A stretch of DNA of 64,000 nucleotides. Source: Actinomycetaceae bacterium. Lineage in GTDB: Bacteria; Actinomycetota; Actinomycetes; Actinomycetales; Actinomycetaceae. Made by a program: the position numbers and the translations under genes. The notes under the pieces are model-generated. The model worked only from the letters and a program-made list of their open reading frames with translations. It did not search any database and was not told the origin of the DNA. Positions within the stretch are counted from its first letter, which is position 1, and each line of letters starts with the position of its first letter. This document shows positions 50,936-60,578 of this stretch, piece after piece. Where the stretch lies: assembly GCA_030528145.1 (NCBI GenBank), contig JAUMZK010000013.1, positions 1 to 64,000 of the forward strand, read 5' to 3'.

Positions 50936-53677
50936 TTATTTGTCACTGTTGTCCAGGTGGAACGAATACCATGCGGGCGGTAGCACGGCACCGGGGTCAG
51001 CAAATCTGCCGGGGGTCTCCAAACGCGCCAGGGCTGCACGAATCGCAGATTGTTCCAGTATTGTGGCGGTTTGTGCGGGGCGTTGCGCGGCTTTCGTGGC
51101 GCTGGTGTGGGCGCTGGTTGCCGCCAGTTTCACGTTAGTTACTCCCAGGTCGGCTGGTGGAACGGGCACCGCCTCTAGCAGTCCCCCACTTTTGCCCTCG
51201 TTCAACCCCATGTCTGCCAGCAGGCGGGTGATATCTGCCAGCAACAGGGATCCTACCGCATTGGTATCTTTCACAGCTCTGTCACTAACGCCGTGAATTT
51301 CTTGCCGGTTTTTCGCAAATAGTTTCGAGGTAGCAGCAGCGGTACGGTTGTTGGCGCCCTCGACGTGGGTACGCACGCCTTCTACTGCCGCTGTTCCATG
51401 GTCGTTTAGGCGCCGCGCCTCCCCGGATATCGTGCGCGCTAACCCGCCAAATGCTGTCGAATTTGAGTTCTGCACGGCATTTCGGGTGGCGTTTGTGCTC
51501 ACGAGCAAATTGGTTTTGACCCGGTTTATCTTGTTCCCGCTGGCGCGCTGGGATTCACCCAAATACGTATCGAGGTCCGCCGAAACAGTCGCAATTTCCG
51601 TAGATACAGTACCCGCATTTTTGGCAAGCTGCTCGAAAACGTTGAGACTCTGCGAGTACTTTTCTTCCAAGGCTTTTAGTCGCTCGTTTTGCAGGGCGAC
51701 GTTCTTGTTTCGCTCGGTTTTCACGCCGTCAATGGCTTTATTTATTTGGTCGAGGACGGCGCGCGCCTCTATAATTTCTTTCCGTCCGCCTGCCGCAGTG
51801 GTGTTGTCGGCTGTTGGGGCGACAATTTCACGAACGTCAGTTATCTTTTGGCGAATTTCTTGGTCCCTCTTAAACATGGTTTCTTGCGAAGTAGGAACCA
51901 GAGCTTTATCGCCCTCGTAAGTGCCTTTACCTGCTTCATCTGTGGTAGGGCAGTCGGTACCGTCCAGCAGTTTTGCCAGTTCGAGGGCGGTGGCTTCGTT
52001 CATTTGGTATTTGCCCGACAATTCTGGGTCTTCACTCTTAGTTTTCCCAGACGCAATGCAAACTATCCGTTTTGCCGCACTAATATCTTTATCTTGGTTT
52101 GCACTGAGGTCGGTAACGTTTTTCGCTTTTTCAGCAATTGCGTCGAAATCTTTTTCGAGGCCCTTTAGCGGGCTTTCAAGCTGGACTGTAGCGTCCGCCA
52201 GTGCCGCAATTTTCTGGTCTGTTGCCGGTCCGCCCAGATTTTCTTTTAACTGGTCAATATTTGTGCCCACGTCTTTCAGCTGCGCTTGCAGCATTTGCAC
52301 ATTTTTGACCGCATCGTCTTGCGTGCCCGCTTTGAGCCTTTTCACCAGTTCCGCACCCTGTTGACGTTGCGCGTCCACCAGTTGCCGCATTTCAGCATCG
52401 GCGTACCATATTTCGCATGTCAGACTGTCTGTTTGGCACGTGTGTTGGTCGGGATTTTGCGGTCCGAATAACCTATCTAGGTCTGCCAAAATCAACTTTT
52501 GACATTCGTCAGTAGTGTTTGACAATGCATCCAAACGCGCGGATAGACCTTTAATTACTTGCAAAACCGACGGCGCTGAAGTTTGCCCTGCAGTTTCTGT
52601 ACCTTCTGCCGCTTCACCTGTACTTGCGACTTCGTTTACAGTAATTTTGCAATTTTGGTTATCGACTGCGATGATGGGCGCAGGCGCATCCGGGTTTCCT
52701 AACAATTCTTTTACGACCGCCGTAGTTTGTTGCAAACGCCCGGCAACACTGGAGTAAGCCTGGCTAAACAGGTCTTTTGCACGCGAATCGATGCCCCCGA
52801 GCCTTGCCACCAGGTCACGCGTAGACATTTCCACCTGCCCGTTTGAAGCCTTCAGGTCGGCTATGGTTTTGCGTCCAATTTGGCCGCTAGCACCCATCAG
52901 CGTCTGCCGCGCTTTTGCCAGCGATTGACCAGATTCTCCCACCATATTTTGCGCGCCTTGCAGTGTCTTAATAGTGGATACCACCAGTTCGGTTTCTTGT
53001 TTTTGCACAGCCGTATTCAGATTTATACCAAAGCCTGGCTGCACAATTATGTCAAAACTTGGTACGTGAAAGTTTTTGGCATTCATTACGAGGACGAACC
53101 TGGCAGTATCGCCTTTAATTCCGGTAATTCCTGCCCACTGAATAATAGTGTTGGATTTGGAGTCAAGACCCACAACCCCATTGGTTCCCGTGCGGATCTT
53201 ACCGGTATTTGCTCCGTCCTCTTTTATTACTTGCTTTGCCTGGTTACCTGGCAATCGTACTGACGCTGCTGAACTCATAGGGGTGGATACCCACCGGGTT
53301 TGCGTTACAGTTTTGCCGTTCGCTTTAGCACTGATTTTTTCGAGTCTACCGGTTTGGTTATAGAGTGCCACTTCCACGCGCACCACCCCAGTTTTTCCTG
53401 CGATAGTTTGTGGATCGCTGGTAGTTTTACCGTTATAAGAATATGAAGTTACGACGCGCACGGGAAGGTTTTGCAAAATGGTAGGCTCCATGCTTTGCCG
53501 CCCGTCAGCTTTGACTTCGACTATTTGCCCTTTTCCATTTAAGTTTAATCGCACTATATCTGCGTTACCGATTTCGGCTAACGCCATATTTGAGGCAACA
53601 CCTACGCTGACAATTATCAAACTAACTGCTGCGACAATTGCAATAATACTGCGCTTCTTAGAACTCGAAAAACCCAC
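50936..53677 (-). CDS. Large exported coiled-coil protein, unknown
   Basis: 913 aa. N-terminal signal anchor (residues about 9-33), then a beta-rich domain to about 210, then a long Ala/Gln/Lys/Asp-rich region predicted to be helical and coiled-coil to about 800. The C-terminus is Pro/Ala-rich, without a membrane helix or sorting signal. A cysteine cluster sits near the middle (DECQKL, HTCQTDSLTCEIW). I do not recognise the family. The pattern resembles the extracellular part of YhgE/Pip-type proteins, without their membrane domain. It starts at GTG 53677 after CGGAG. It leads a three-gene unit with the binding-protein-like gene and a small gene. Confidence 0.75.
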   Translation of the reverse strand: MGFSSSKKRSIIAIVAAVSLIIVSVGVASNMALAEIGNADIVRLNLNGKGQIVEVKADGRQSMEPTILQNLPVRVVTSYSYNGKTTSDPQTIAGKTGVVRVEVALYNQTGRLEKISAKANGKTVTQTRWVSTPMSSAASVRLPGNQAKQVIKEDGANTGKIRTGTNGVVGLDSKSNTIIQWAGITGIKGDTARFVLVMNAKNFHVPSFDIIVQPGFGINLNTAVQKQETELVVSTIKTLQGAQNMVGESGQSLAKARQTLMGASGQIGRKTIADLKASNGQVEMSTRDLVARLGGIDSRAKDLFSQAYSSVAGRLQQTTAVVKELLGNPDAPAPIIAVDNQNCKITVNEVASTGEAAEGTETAGQTSAPSVLQVIKGLSARLDALSNTTDECQKLILADLDRLFGPQNPDQHTCQTDSLTCEIWYADAEMRQLVDAQRQQGAELVKRLKAGTQDDAVKNVQMLQAQLKDVGTNIDQLKENLGGPATDQKIAALADATVQLESPLKGLEKDFDAIAEKAKNVTDLSANQDKDISAAKRIVCIASGKTKSEDPELSGKYQMNEATALELAKLLDGTDCPTTDEAGKGTYEGDKALVPTSQETMFKRDQEIRQKITDVREIVAPTADNTTAAGGRKEIIEARAVLDQINKAIDGVKTERNKNVALQNERLKALEEKYSQSLNVFEQLAKNAGTVSTEIATVSADLDTYLGESQRASGNKINRVKTNLLVSTNATRNAVQNSNSTAFGGLARTISGEARRLNDHGTAAVEGVRTHVEGANNRTAAATSKLFAKNRQEIHGVSDRAVKDTNAVGSLLLADITRLLADMGLNEGKSGGLLEAVPVPPADLGVTNVKLAATSAHTSATKAAQRPAQTATILEQSAIRAALARLETPGRFADPGAVLPPAWYSFHLDNSDK

Positions 53678-54019
53678 TGAACAATACTCCGCACTGGGAA
53701 AATTCTTAGGACTAACCCAGTTTACACGGAAGTTTTACCCACACTTCCTCTGAGCATCCCAAACGTGCAGAAAACAACCATTATTTGTTGAGAATTTAAT
53801 CACCCATTTTGTGGCGACATTAAAGAAAAATTCACAGCTTTGCATTTTTCTACACTTCGCAGCAGTATAAGGCATCTTAGTGGATTGGTTTATTTTTATT
53901 TGTCGGCTTTTCAGAGCCAAATTTTGTGTACCGAAACGACCCCACACTAAAGCGGGCACGCCCTGCCTCGAAGAACTAAACCAACAGTTAGCCAAAGTAG
54001 CCCGCAAGCTTCGTCCTCG
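53678..54019. other. AT-rich intergenic spacer upstream of the envelope locus
   Basis: 342 bases without a convincing gene. The stretch 53760-53940 is clearly richer in A and T than its surroundings. It should hold the promoter of the 913-aa gene (a TAAACT on the minus strand near 53720 is a weak -10 candidate) and the end of the next gene. The open frames here have no family resemblance or ribosome site. Confidence 0.5.
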
Positions 54020-54685
54020 TCACCCCCCAGATGGCAAGATTTGGAAAACCCGTTCCCCATTTTTGTCGATTTTCCCATCCAAAACCGGGTAGACGCGATA
54101 CGTGCCGTTCGTAGCCGCATCCGCGTAACTGCATTTCGCGTCCGCCCGCCGACCATTCCAAGTCAACTGCTTCGTCCACGTCTGTCCCTTATCCAACAAC
54201 AATTTTCGGCTGGGATAGTCGGCAAAACACGGCGCAGACCCAAAAATCTGTTCATCCCCGCTCTTTACCAACACCCCCAAGTGGGCAAAACTACCTTCCG
54301 TCACGCATGGTACGACCCCCCGGTTCTTCAAAGACACCGTGAACTCCACACTGCTGCCGGTAACGGAAGCTTTCGCAGGGGGATCCACACGGAAATCCAG
54401 GTCCGCACTCTTGCATGTTGCAGGCTTTGGCAGCTGCTTCTCTGCTTGCGCTTTATCTGCCTGCTTTTGTAAATGTGCCATAAAATCCCGGTACTTCAGC
54501 GACCCCAAATACAGACCGCCCCCCACCACGGCTAATAGCCCCAGCACTACCAGCACGCCCAGACTGCGACGCGCCCAAATCTCGGCTTTTCCGCGGCGCC
54601 TTCTGCGCACCCCCGCTACTGCAGGACGCCGCCTCTTTGACGCCTTTGGGGCGGCATTTTTACGAGGACGACGCGCACTACTCAC
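54020..54685 (-). CDS. Membrane-anchored protein with basic cytoplasmic head, unknown
   Basis: 221 aa from GTG 54685. An Arg/Lys-rich cytoplasmic segment (about 40 residues) leads into one transmembrane helix (RSLGVLVVLGLLAVVGGGLYLG) and a mostly beta extracytoplasmic domain. That domain has four cysteines (ATCKSAD, VPCVTEG, APCFADY, AKCSYAD) that could form two disulfides. No recognised family; the exported domain could be an immunoglobulin-like fold. GTG has an AGGTGG box; the frame extends to TTG 54703. It follows DUF3180 by 26 bases in the same direction. Confidence 0.7.
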   Translation of the reverse strand: MSSARRPRKNAAPKASKRRRPAVAGVRRRRRGKAEIWARRSLGVLVVLGLLAVVGGGLYLGSLKYRDFMAHLQKQADKAQAEKQLPKPATCKSADLDFRVDPPAKASVTGSSVEFTVSLKNRGVVPCVTEGSFAHLGVLVKSGDEQIFGSAPCFADYPSRKLLLDKGQTWTKQLTWNGRRADAKCSYADAATNGTYRVYPVLDGKIDKNGERVFQILPSGG

Positions 54686-54711
54686 CCCACCTACTTTACC
54701 CAAAAATCGCG

Positions 54712-55179
54712 TTAACTGGCGGAAGCAAAGTTCCCTTCGCCCTCGTCATCTTCGTCAATATGACACCAATACTGGACTACGCCGCCCACTATGGCGAACA
54801 CCAAAGAACTGAGCGCGTTCGCGCCCAACGCCCAATTCTGCCACTGCCACGACCCTTCCGGGTGGGTTAAGGAAAACCCCAACATTACCACCAAGTATGC
54901 GAAAGTGAATACCCCGAATATGGTTGCTGTTTGCGCCCCAAGCGCCACTTGCGCCGCCCGCAAAGCATGCATTTTGGCAGATTTGCCTGCCCGCAGCGCC
55001 CGCACTTGCCAACCCAAATACCCCAACGCCACCGACAGCAACGCCAATAACACCGCAATTGCCGGGTGGGCGTACGGGAAGCGCATACCGACCGCTAAAC
55101 ACACGCCCGCCACCAGCAGCCCGGCCCCCACGCCCGCCACCAGCAGAGCGATGACTGTGCGCACCCCAATCTTAAACAT
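54712..55179 (-). CDS. DUF3180-family membrane protein
   Basis: 155 aa with four hydrophobic segments. It belongs by pattern and place to DUF3180, the membrane protein that follows folK in many actinobacteria. Seen: RTVIALLVAGVGAGLLVAG, AHPAIAVLLALLSVALGYLGWQVRALRAGK and DPF-like linker replaced by LRAAQVALGAQTA. ATG 55179 overlaps the folBK stop by 8 bases; an upstream ATG at 55197 is also possible. The C-terminus is acidic. Function unknown. Confidence 0.8.
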   Translation of the reverse strand: MFKIGVRTVIALLVAGVGAGLLVAGVCLAVGMRFPYAHPAIAVLLALLSVALGYLGWQVRALRAGKSAKMHALRAAQVALGAQTATIFGVFTFAYLVVMLGFSLTHPEGSWQWQNWALGANALSSLVFAIVGGVVQYWCHIDEDDEGEGNFASAS

Positions 55180-57016
55180 CGTGCCCCGTGTTTCCATCCA
55201 GAGGTATCGCCTCCGTGTCCACAGGCAGCCAGAGCGGGTGCAGCTTTTCTGCCACATCACTCGCTTCTGTGTCATTTTCTGCATCGCCGGCGGCGTCACT
55301 CGCCGCTTCCGCTGCGTTCGTCGGTACTGCGTTCGTTGGCGTTGTGGTCGAGGACGTTGGCGCGGGTAACGGCGCAGCTGCCGGTCTGGTCACCGGAGAA
55401 GACCCCGGCGTTTCGGTGCCAATTTTGGTAACGGTCGGAAAATGCCCCATATTCTCCGCGTTCGGGTTACTAGACGGCAACTGTGTTTTGTCTGGCGGGG
55501 TCGATTCCTGGCGCAGACGCTGCCGTAGCGCCTCCCAGTTGGCGTCCCCCGTTTTTCGGGGTAAAGCTGGGCTACCGTCCTCAGAATTAGGAGTGGCGAC
55601 TCCGCAAGCACCACAATCCCATGCGTCCGCGAATTGGTAATATTCCGAGGACGACAGCGCAGCATCCGCCGCATTCTTGCGTTTGCGCCACCACATCCAC
55701 CTTTGCCACCAGGGCAATTCCTGCGTACGGGCGTGGACGAATGCGGGGCGTTCTAAGGTGAAGTCCTCATCTGCTATCTCGCGAGGAGAAAACGCGTTTT
55801 CCGCCGTTCTCACATTTTCCGCAGTTCCCGCCGCTGCCATCTGCGCATTTTCCAACTGTCGTTCAACCCCTGCGGGCGCTTGGAGGATTGCCGCATTTTC
55901 GTCCTCGACGGGATTTTTCGCCATGCGTGTCGAGGACGTCTGCACCACCGCCTCCCAGGAAGGCAACGGCATGTGGTTGGTCACGGAAGGATCTTCAGCC
56001 TTGATGGTGGCGTCCACCACGTCAATCCAGTTGTGCCATTGCGCCCGTATACCACCACGGTCTGGAGCCGCCTCCGCGAGCGTTGCCACAGCCCCAAATC
56101 CTGGCAACTGCGCGTCCGGTTCTAGGTGTCGCCAGGGTTCAAGCACGAAGGCCCGTTCGTGCGCGCGCGGGTGCGGCAGAGTTAAAATTGGATCTTCAGA
56201 GTAAAATCCTTCGACGCAAATAATGTCGATATCCAGGGTGCGGGGGGCGTGCCGGTAGGGGCGTTCGCGTCCGAATTGCTGTTCGATGTCTTGACAGGCA
56301 GCCAACAGTTCGTAGGGCGATAATTTGCTAGTCAATTTCACTACCGTGTCGAAATAGTCCGGTTGGGCGGGCGCGTTCCCAGATAGAACCGGGGCGGTGC
56401 GTACCAGCGGCGCTACTGCCACCAGGGATATGCCGGGTACCTGTGCCAGTGCGTGGATTGCACGGCGCAAAGTCAATACGGGCTCCCCCAGGTTGCTGCC
56501 AAATGCCACTATCACGTTGACCGGACGCCCAGGTTCGTGTTCGAGGGCGGTGGCTTGCGCTCGTGTTTTCGCGTGAAGTACCCGTTTGGTAGGCATTCCG
56601 TCTACGGGTTCGCCAGCAAAAGCTGCCGCAATGTCGCTCTCGGTTTGGCGCGGCTCTTCCCCGCGCCAAATTGTCACCGCAATATCGTCAGAGGCTGGTT
56701 CGATTGGGGCATCGGGTTTGTGTACGGTTACGCGCACGCACTGTACCACCTGGTGACCAAGTGCCACTCCTGCTATTTCTTCCGCCACGTGTTCGATCAG
56801 GTTGTGAGGCGCACCCACCAAAATCTCTTGCACTTGTTTTGCCAACACCGAATAGTCCAAGGTGTCCGTCAAATTGTCGCTACCGCGCGCGAAATACCCG
56901 AATACGTCAACGTCAGCACGAAATTCTTGACCTTCTTCGCGTTCAAAATCGTATACTCCGTGCCGTCCGTAGGCACGCACTCCGGTTAAGGAAATGCAGT
57001 CGAGGGGCGCGCTCAC
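55172..57016 (-). CDS. folBK: Bifunctional dihydroneopterin aldolase / HPPK (FolB-FolK) with a long C-terminal extension
   Basis: 614 aa. Residues 1-120 are FolB (LTGVRAYGRHGVYDFEREEGQEF; conserved Glu and Lys region), which converts dihydroneopterin to 6-hydroxymethyl-dihydropterin. Residues about 165-330 are FolK (FGSNLGEPVLTLRRAI, RPYRHAPRTLDIDII, LPHPRAHERAFVLEPW), which pyrophosphorylates that product. The last about 280 residues are not needed for either enzyme. They include a Trp/Arg patch (PWWQRWMWWRKRK), a DCGACG pair and Pro/Thr/Ala-rich low complexity. Start overlaps folP. In mycobacteria folB and folK are separate genes here. Confidence 0.9.
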   Translation of the reverse strand: MSAPLDCISLTGVRAYGRHGVYDFEREEGQEFRADVDVFGYFARGSDNLTDTLDYSVLAKQVQEILVGAPHNLIEHVAEEIAGVALGHQVVQCVRVTVHKPDAPIEPASDDIAVTIWRGEEPRQTESDIAAAFAGEPVDGMPTKRVLHAKTRAQATALEHEPGRPVNVIVAFGSNLGEPVLTLRRAIHALAQVPGISLVAVAPLVRTAPVLSGNAPAQPDYFDTVVKLTSKLSPYELLAACQDIEQQFGRERPYRHAPRTLDIDIICVEGFYSEDPILTLPHPRAHERAFVLEPWRHLEPDAQLPGFGAVATLAEAAPDRGGIRAQWHNWIDVVDATIKAEDPSVTNHMPLPSWEAVVQTSSTRMAKNPVEDENAAILQAPAGVERQLENAQMAAAGTAENVRTAENAFSPREIADEDFTLERPAFVHARTQELPWWQRWMWWRKRKNAADAALSSSEYYQFADAWDCGACGVATPNSEDGSPALPRKTGDANWEALRQRLRQESTPPDKTQLPSSNPNAENMGHFPTVTKIGTETPGSSPVTRPAAAPLPAPTSSTTTPTNAVPTNAAEAASDAAGDAENDTEASDVAEKLHPLWLPVDTEAIPLDGNTGHDV

Positions 57017-57912
57017 CGTTGCCTCCGCTGAATTTGACCCACCTGTAGTTTACTATCCGCTTGCATCCCGTTTCCCATCTGTTGTCCCGCATTTGTGCGC
57101 CCGCAACGCAGCGCCGCCGCGTTTGTCAGAATGTTGTGTACACGCACTGCCCACGCACCTCCTGCGACCGCCACCACCGTGGTTGCCGCTGTAGCCAAGT
57201 CGCGTTCGTGAGCCGCACCCGGAACTTGCGCTCCACCCTCAGAAATAGAAGTCAGAAAGCGTTTCCGCGATGCCCCTACCAGCACCCGCCCACTCGGACT
57301 TTCGCGCACTAGCGTGCCGGTTGCGCCCAATAGTGCCCAACTGCCAGCAGCGGTCTTGGCAAACCCCAAGCCGGGGTCCCAAATGATGCGTTCCGCATTT
57401 ACTCCGGCGGTCAGCAGGGCGTCGGTGCGTTGGCGTAACTCCGCTATTACGCCCCCTACAACGTCACCGTCATAGTCGGTCAGTTGGTCCATGGTCGCTG
57501 GGTCCCCCCGCCAGTGCTGACAAACGTAGTCGCAACCATTTGCCGCTACTACCTGGTACATACGCGGGTCAGCCAGCCCACCGGACACATCGTTAATAAT
57601 ATGCGCCCCTATTTCCGCAACTACCTGCGCCGTTTGCGCGTGCATGGTATCGACACTAACGGTAATACCGTCTTTCACCAGGGCGACCACCACGTCCCGG
57701 ATTCGTTGCAGTTCCGCCTCCGCAGTCAACCTGACGGAACCGGGGCGCGTAGATTCCCCGCCGACATCGATTATGTGGGCGCCCTCGGAAACCATTTGGT
57801 GGGCACGTGCGATGGCGGCGTCAGTGTGGAAGTATTTTCCCCCATCGCTGAAGGAATCTGGAGTGACATTGCATATGCCCATTAGCAGCGTGCGGTTTTT
57901 TGTAGATTCCAC
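57013..57912 (-). CDS. folP: Dihydropteroate synthase
   Basis: 299 aa TIM-barrel enzyme that joins p-aminobenzoate to hydroxymethyl-dihydropterin pyrophosphate; the sulfonamide target. Seen: MGICNVTPDSFSDGGKY, IIDVGGESTRPGS, INDVSGG, DPGLGFAKTAA and GASRKRFL. It starts at GTG 57912 with AAGGAG 7 bases upstream, and its end overlaps folBK (GTGA). The C-terminal Gln/Arg-rich tail of about 25 residues is unusual but short. Confidence 0.95.
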   Translation of the reverse strand: MESTKNRTLLMGICNVTPDSFSDGGKYFHTDAAIARAHQMVSEGAHIIDVGGESTRPGSVRLTAEAELQRIRDVVVALVKDGITVSVDTMHAQTAQVVAEIGAHIINDVSGGLADPRMYQVVAANGCDYVCQHWRGDPATMDQLTDYDGDVVGGVIAELRQRTDALLTAGVNAERIIWDPGLGFAKTAAGSWALLGATGTLVRESPSGRVLVGASRKRFLTSISEGGAQVPGAAHERDLATAATTVVAVAGGAWAVRVHNILTNAAALRCGRTNAGQQMGNGMQADSKLQVGQIQRRQR

Positions 57913-57968
57913 TTGTGCGCTCCTTTTGCGGGTTACCTGTCTAGGATTTTATGTAATTGTTGTATTAA

Positions 57969-58547
57969 TCATGCACTGTGCCCCTGAATAAGAGCCAGTA
58001 CTTCGGCACGACTAGCCTGATCTTGTCTGAAAATACCGCGCAAAGCGGAAGTTACTGTGGTAGCTCCCGGTTTTTGTATTCCCCGCATAGTCATGCATAA
58101 ATGTTCTGCTTCTATTATTACTGCGACACCATGCGCTTGCAGTTTTTCGGCTACGGCATCAGCTATTTGTGCGGTAAGGCGTTCCTGAACCTGAGGACGA
58201 CGGGCGAATCCTTCCACGCACCGCGCTAATTTAGACAGACCAGTTACTTTACCTCCTTGCGGCAGGTATGCCACATGGGCTTTCCCGAAAAAAGGCAACA
58301 GGTGGTGTTCACACACGGAATAAAAACTGATGTCACGGACCAGCACTATTTCGTCGGTGCCAATGTCAAAGACGCGTTCTAGATGCGCAGTGGGATCTTC
58401 GCGCAGCCCACTGACTATTTCTTGCCATGCTCGCGCCATGCGGGAAGGCGTTTCTTGCAAGCCTTCCCGTGTCGGGTCTTCGCCGATAGCCACTAACAAT
58501 TCGTGGATAGCAGTGGCTACCGCTTCCGCGTCGTATCTGTTATCCAC
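57969..58547 (-). CDS. folE: GTP cyclohydrolase I
   Basis: 192 aa. It forms dihydroneopterin triphosphate from GTP, the first folate step. Zinc and active-site motifs: [20 protein letters not shown], and [26 protein letters not shown] 58547 overlaps the ftsH stop by 8 bases, so the two are coupled; 56 bases separate it from folP. Confidence 0.96.
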   Translation of the reverse strand: MDNRYDAEAVATAIHELLVAIGEDPTREGLQETPSRMARAWQEIVSGLREDPTAHLERVFDIGTDEIVLVRDISFYSVCEHHLLPFFGKAHVAYLPQGGKVTGLSKLARCVEGFARRPQVQERLTAQIADAVAEKLQAHGVAVIIEAEHLCMTMRGIQKPGATTVTSALRGIFRQDQASRAEVLALIQGHSA

Positions 58548-60570
58548 CTAGTTCACCTTTGGCGAGGGCGTCACCTGACTGGGTTGGTGTAGCCGCCGGG
58601 TCTGCCTCGGTTTCTTTGGCGGTCGGATCGCTGACGGGGTTACCGAAACTTCCTTCCTTGGCAGCGTCGGCGTTGTAAGCCCAGATTTCGCGCACTGGTT
58701 GTTTTACGATATCGGCAAAAATTTCCTCTAGCTCGCGTTCGAGGACGGTTTCTTCCGCCAGTAATCTGGAGGCAAGCCGGTCCAAAACGTGCCGGTTGTT
58801 GGAAAGGATCTGCCAGGCTTCCCGGTTGGCCGTGTCCAAAAGACCGTGTACTTCGCGGTCAATTAATGCCGCGCTTTCACCCGAAACGCTGGCACCTTGG
58901 GTCATTTCGCGCCCCAGGAAGGGTTCAGTGTTTTCGCTGCCGAGTTTGACCGTACCGACCTTACTGCTCATGCCGTAGTCGGTCACCATTTTCCGGGCAG
59001 TGCGCGTGGCTTTTTCGATGTCGTTAGACGCGCCGGTGGAAGGATCTTGGAAGATCAGTTCTTCGGCAACGCGCCCACCCATTGCATATACTAATTCGTC
59101 CAACAACTGGTTGCGCGTAACCGAATAGCGGTCTTCGGTGGGCATAACCATGGTGTAGCCCAGCGCACGTCCGCGCGGCAAGATAGTAACTTTCGTGACC
59201 GGATCAGTGTAATGCAGGGCCGCCGCCGCTACTGCGTGTCCGCCCTCGTGATATGCCGTAACCAGTTTGTCGTGGTCGTTCATAACGCGGGTGCGTTTTT
59301 GCGGTCCGGCAATAACCCGGTCGATGGCTTCGTCGAGGGCGCGCTCGTCAATTAGGTCCGCATTGGACCGTGCTGTCAACAGTGCGGCTTCGTTCAGCAC
59401 GTTCGCCAAGTCTGCCCCCGCAAAGCCTGGGGTGCGTTTCGCAATTTGGCGCAGGTCCACATCGTCTGTCAGCGGCTTGTTCTTGGCGTGAACTTTCAAT
59501 ATTTCAAAGCGCCCGTTCAAGTCGGGGGCTTCCACTGCTATTTGCCGGTCGAAACGTCCGGGGCGCAGCAAAGCTGGGTCGAGGACGTCTGGGCGGTTCG
59601 TGGCGGCTATCATAATGACGTTGGTGTTTTCGTCGAAGCCGTCCATTTCCACCAGCAGCTGGTTCAGTGTTTGTTCGCGTTCGTCGTTGCCTCCGCCCAT
59701 GCCGGTACCCCGGTGGCGCCCAACGGCATCGATTTCGTCTACGAAAATGATGGCGGGCGCTGCGGTCTTGGCTTGTTCGAACAGGTCGCGGACGCGGCTG
59801 GCGCCAACACCTACGAACATTTCCACAAATTCAGAACCGGACATGGAGTAGAATGGTACGCCTGCTTCCCCCGCAACGGCTTTAGCCAGCAGGGTTTTGC
59901 CAGTTCCCGGAGGACCATACAGCAGTACACCTTTGGGAATTTTGGCACCAAGACGGTGGAATTTTTCGGGGGTGGACAGGAATTCGCGTATTTCTTCCAG
60001 TTCTTCCACGGCTTCATCTACGCCCGCAACGTCACCAAATGTAACTTTGGGTGCGTCCCCATCTTGGGATTTGACTTTGGATTTGCCAATTCCCATTATC
60101 TTCCCAGCCCCACCTTGCATGCGGTTGGTCAAGAAAACGAAGATGCCCACCATGATTACCATCATGACAACCAGCTGCAGTATAGATTCCCACCACGATG
60201 GCGTGGGATACAGCGAGTTGTAGCCCTTCTTGGGAGCGGCTTTTTCTACCAGGTCGGTGATGCGCTCGCTTTGCCCAGTGGTGTAAACGAACTGCACCTT
60301 TTTGGTAGGTTGCGGATTTTTCCACACGCCCCGCACTTCATTTGCCTGGGGTTTGTAGCCTTTTGTCAGGTCGAGGGCGACCACGTGCGTACCGTCATTT
60401 ACTACTGCCCGCGCTACCGTACCATTTTTCAAAAGGGCGATGCCTTCGGAGGTGTCTATGACTGTGGGTGCAAATACGCGGGAAATTCCCCATAACAGCA
60501 AACCAATAATAAATATTGGCACTAGTATGGCGGCGATGGATTTTTTGGGCGGCTTTTTTGCAGTTGCCAT
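58540..60570 (-). CDS. ftsH: ATP-dependent zinc metalloprotease FtsH
   Basis: 676 aa membrane AAA+ protease for quality control of membrane and cytosolic proteins. Two N-terminal helices (about 11-30 and 126-147) flank an extracytoplasmic domain. The AAA domain has Walker A GPPGTGKT, Walker [10 protein letters not shown] and the second region of homology [20 protein letters not shown]. The protease motif is YHEGGHAV, where the third residue is Gly in place of the commoner Ala; His and Glu are intact. The C-terminal about 60 residues are acidic and disordered. It opens the ftsH-fol unit downstream of hpt. Confidence 0.96.
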   Translation of the reverse strand: MATAKKPPKKSIAAILVPIFIIGLLLWGISRVFAPTVIDTSEGIALLKNGTVARAVVNDGTHVVALDLTKGYKPQANEVRGVWKNPQPTKKVQFVYTTGQSERITDLVEKAAPKKGYNSLYPTPSWWESILQLVVMMVIMVGIFVFLTNRMQGGAGKIMGIGKSKVKSQDGDAPKVTFGDVAGVDEAVEELEEIREFLSTPEKFHRLGAKIPKGVLLYGPPGTGKTLLAKAVAGEAGVPFYSMSGSEFVEMFVGVGASRVRDLFEQAKTAAPAIIFVDEIDAVGRHRGTGMGGGNDEREQTLNQLLVEMDGFDENTNVIMIAATNRPDVLDPALLRPGRFDRQIAVEAPDLNGRFEILKVHAKNKPLTDDVDLRQIAKRTPGFAGADLANVLNEAALLTARSNADLIDERALDEAIDRVIAGPQKRTRVMNDHDKLVTAYHEGGHAVAAAALHYTDPVTKVTILPRGRALGYTMVMPTEDRYSVTRNQLLDELVYAMGGRVAEELIFQDPSTGASNDIEKATRTARKMVTDYGMSSKVGTVKLGSENTEPFLGREMTQGASVSGESAALIDREVHGLLDTANREAWQILSNNRHVLDRLASRLLAEETVLERELEEIFADIVKQPVREIWAYNADAAKEGSFGNPVSDPTAKETEADPAATPTQSGDALAKGELGG

Positions 60571-60578
60571 TTACTTCC

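Noticed and set aside
53735-54007. 90-codon minus-strand frame in the AT-rich spacer
   Set aside because: No ribosome site, odd composition rich in Lys, Cys and Trp, and no neighbours that need it.
54791-55369. 192-codon plus-strand frame opposite DUF3180 and the folBK end
   Set aside because: Antisense shadow of genes whose order is conserved in actinobacteria.
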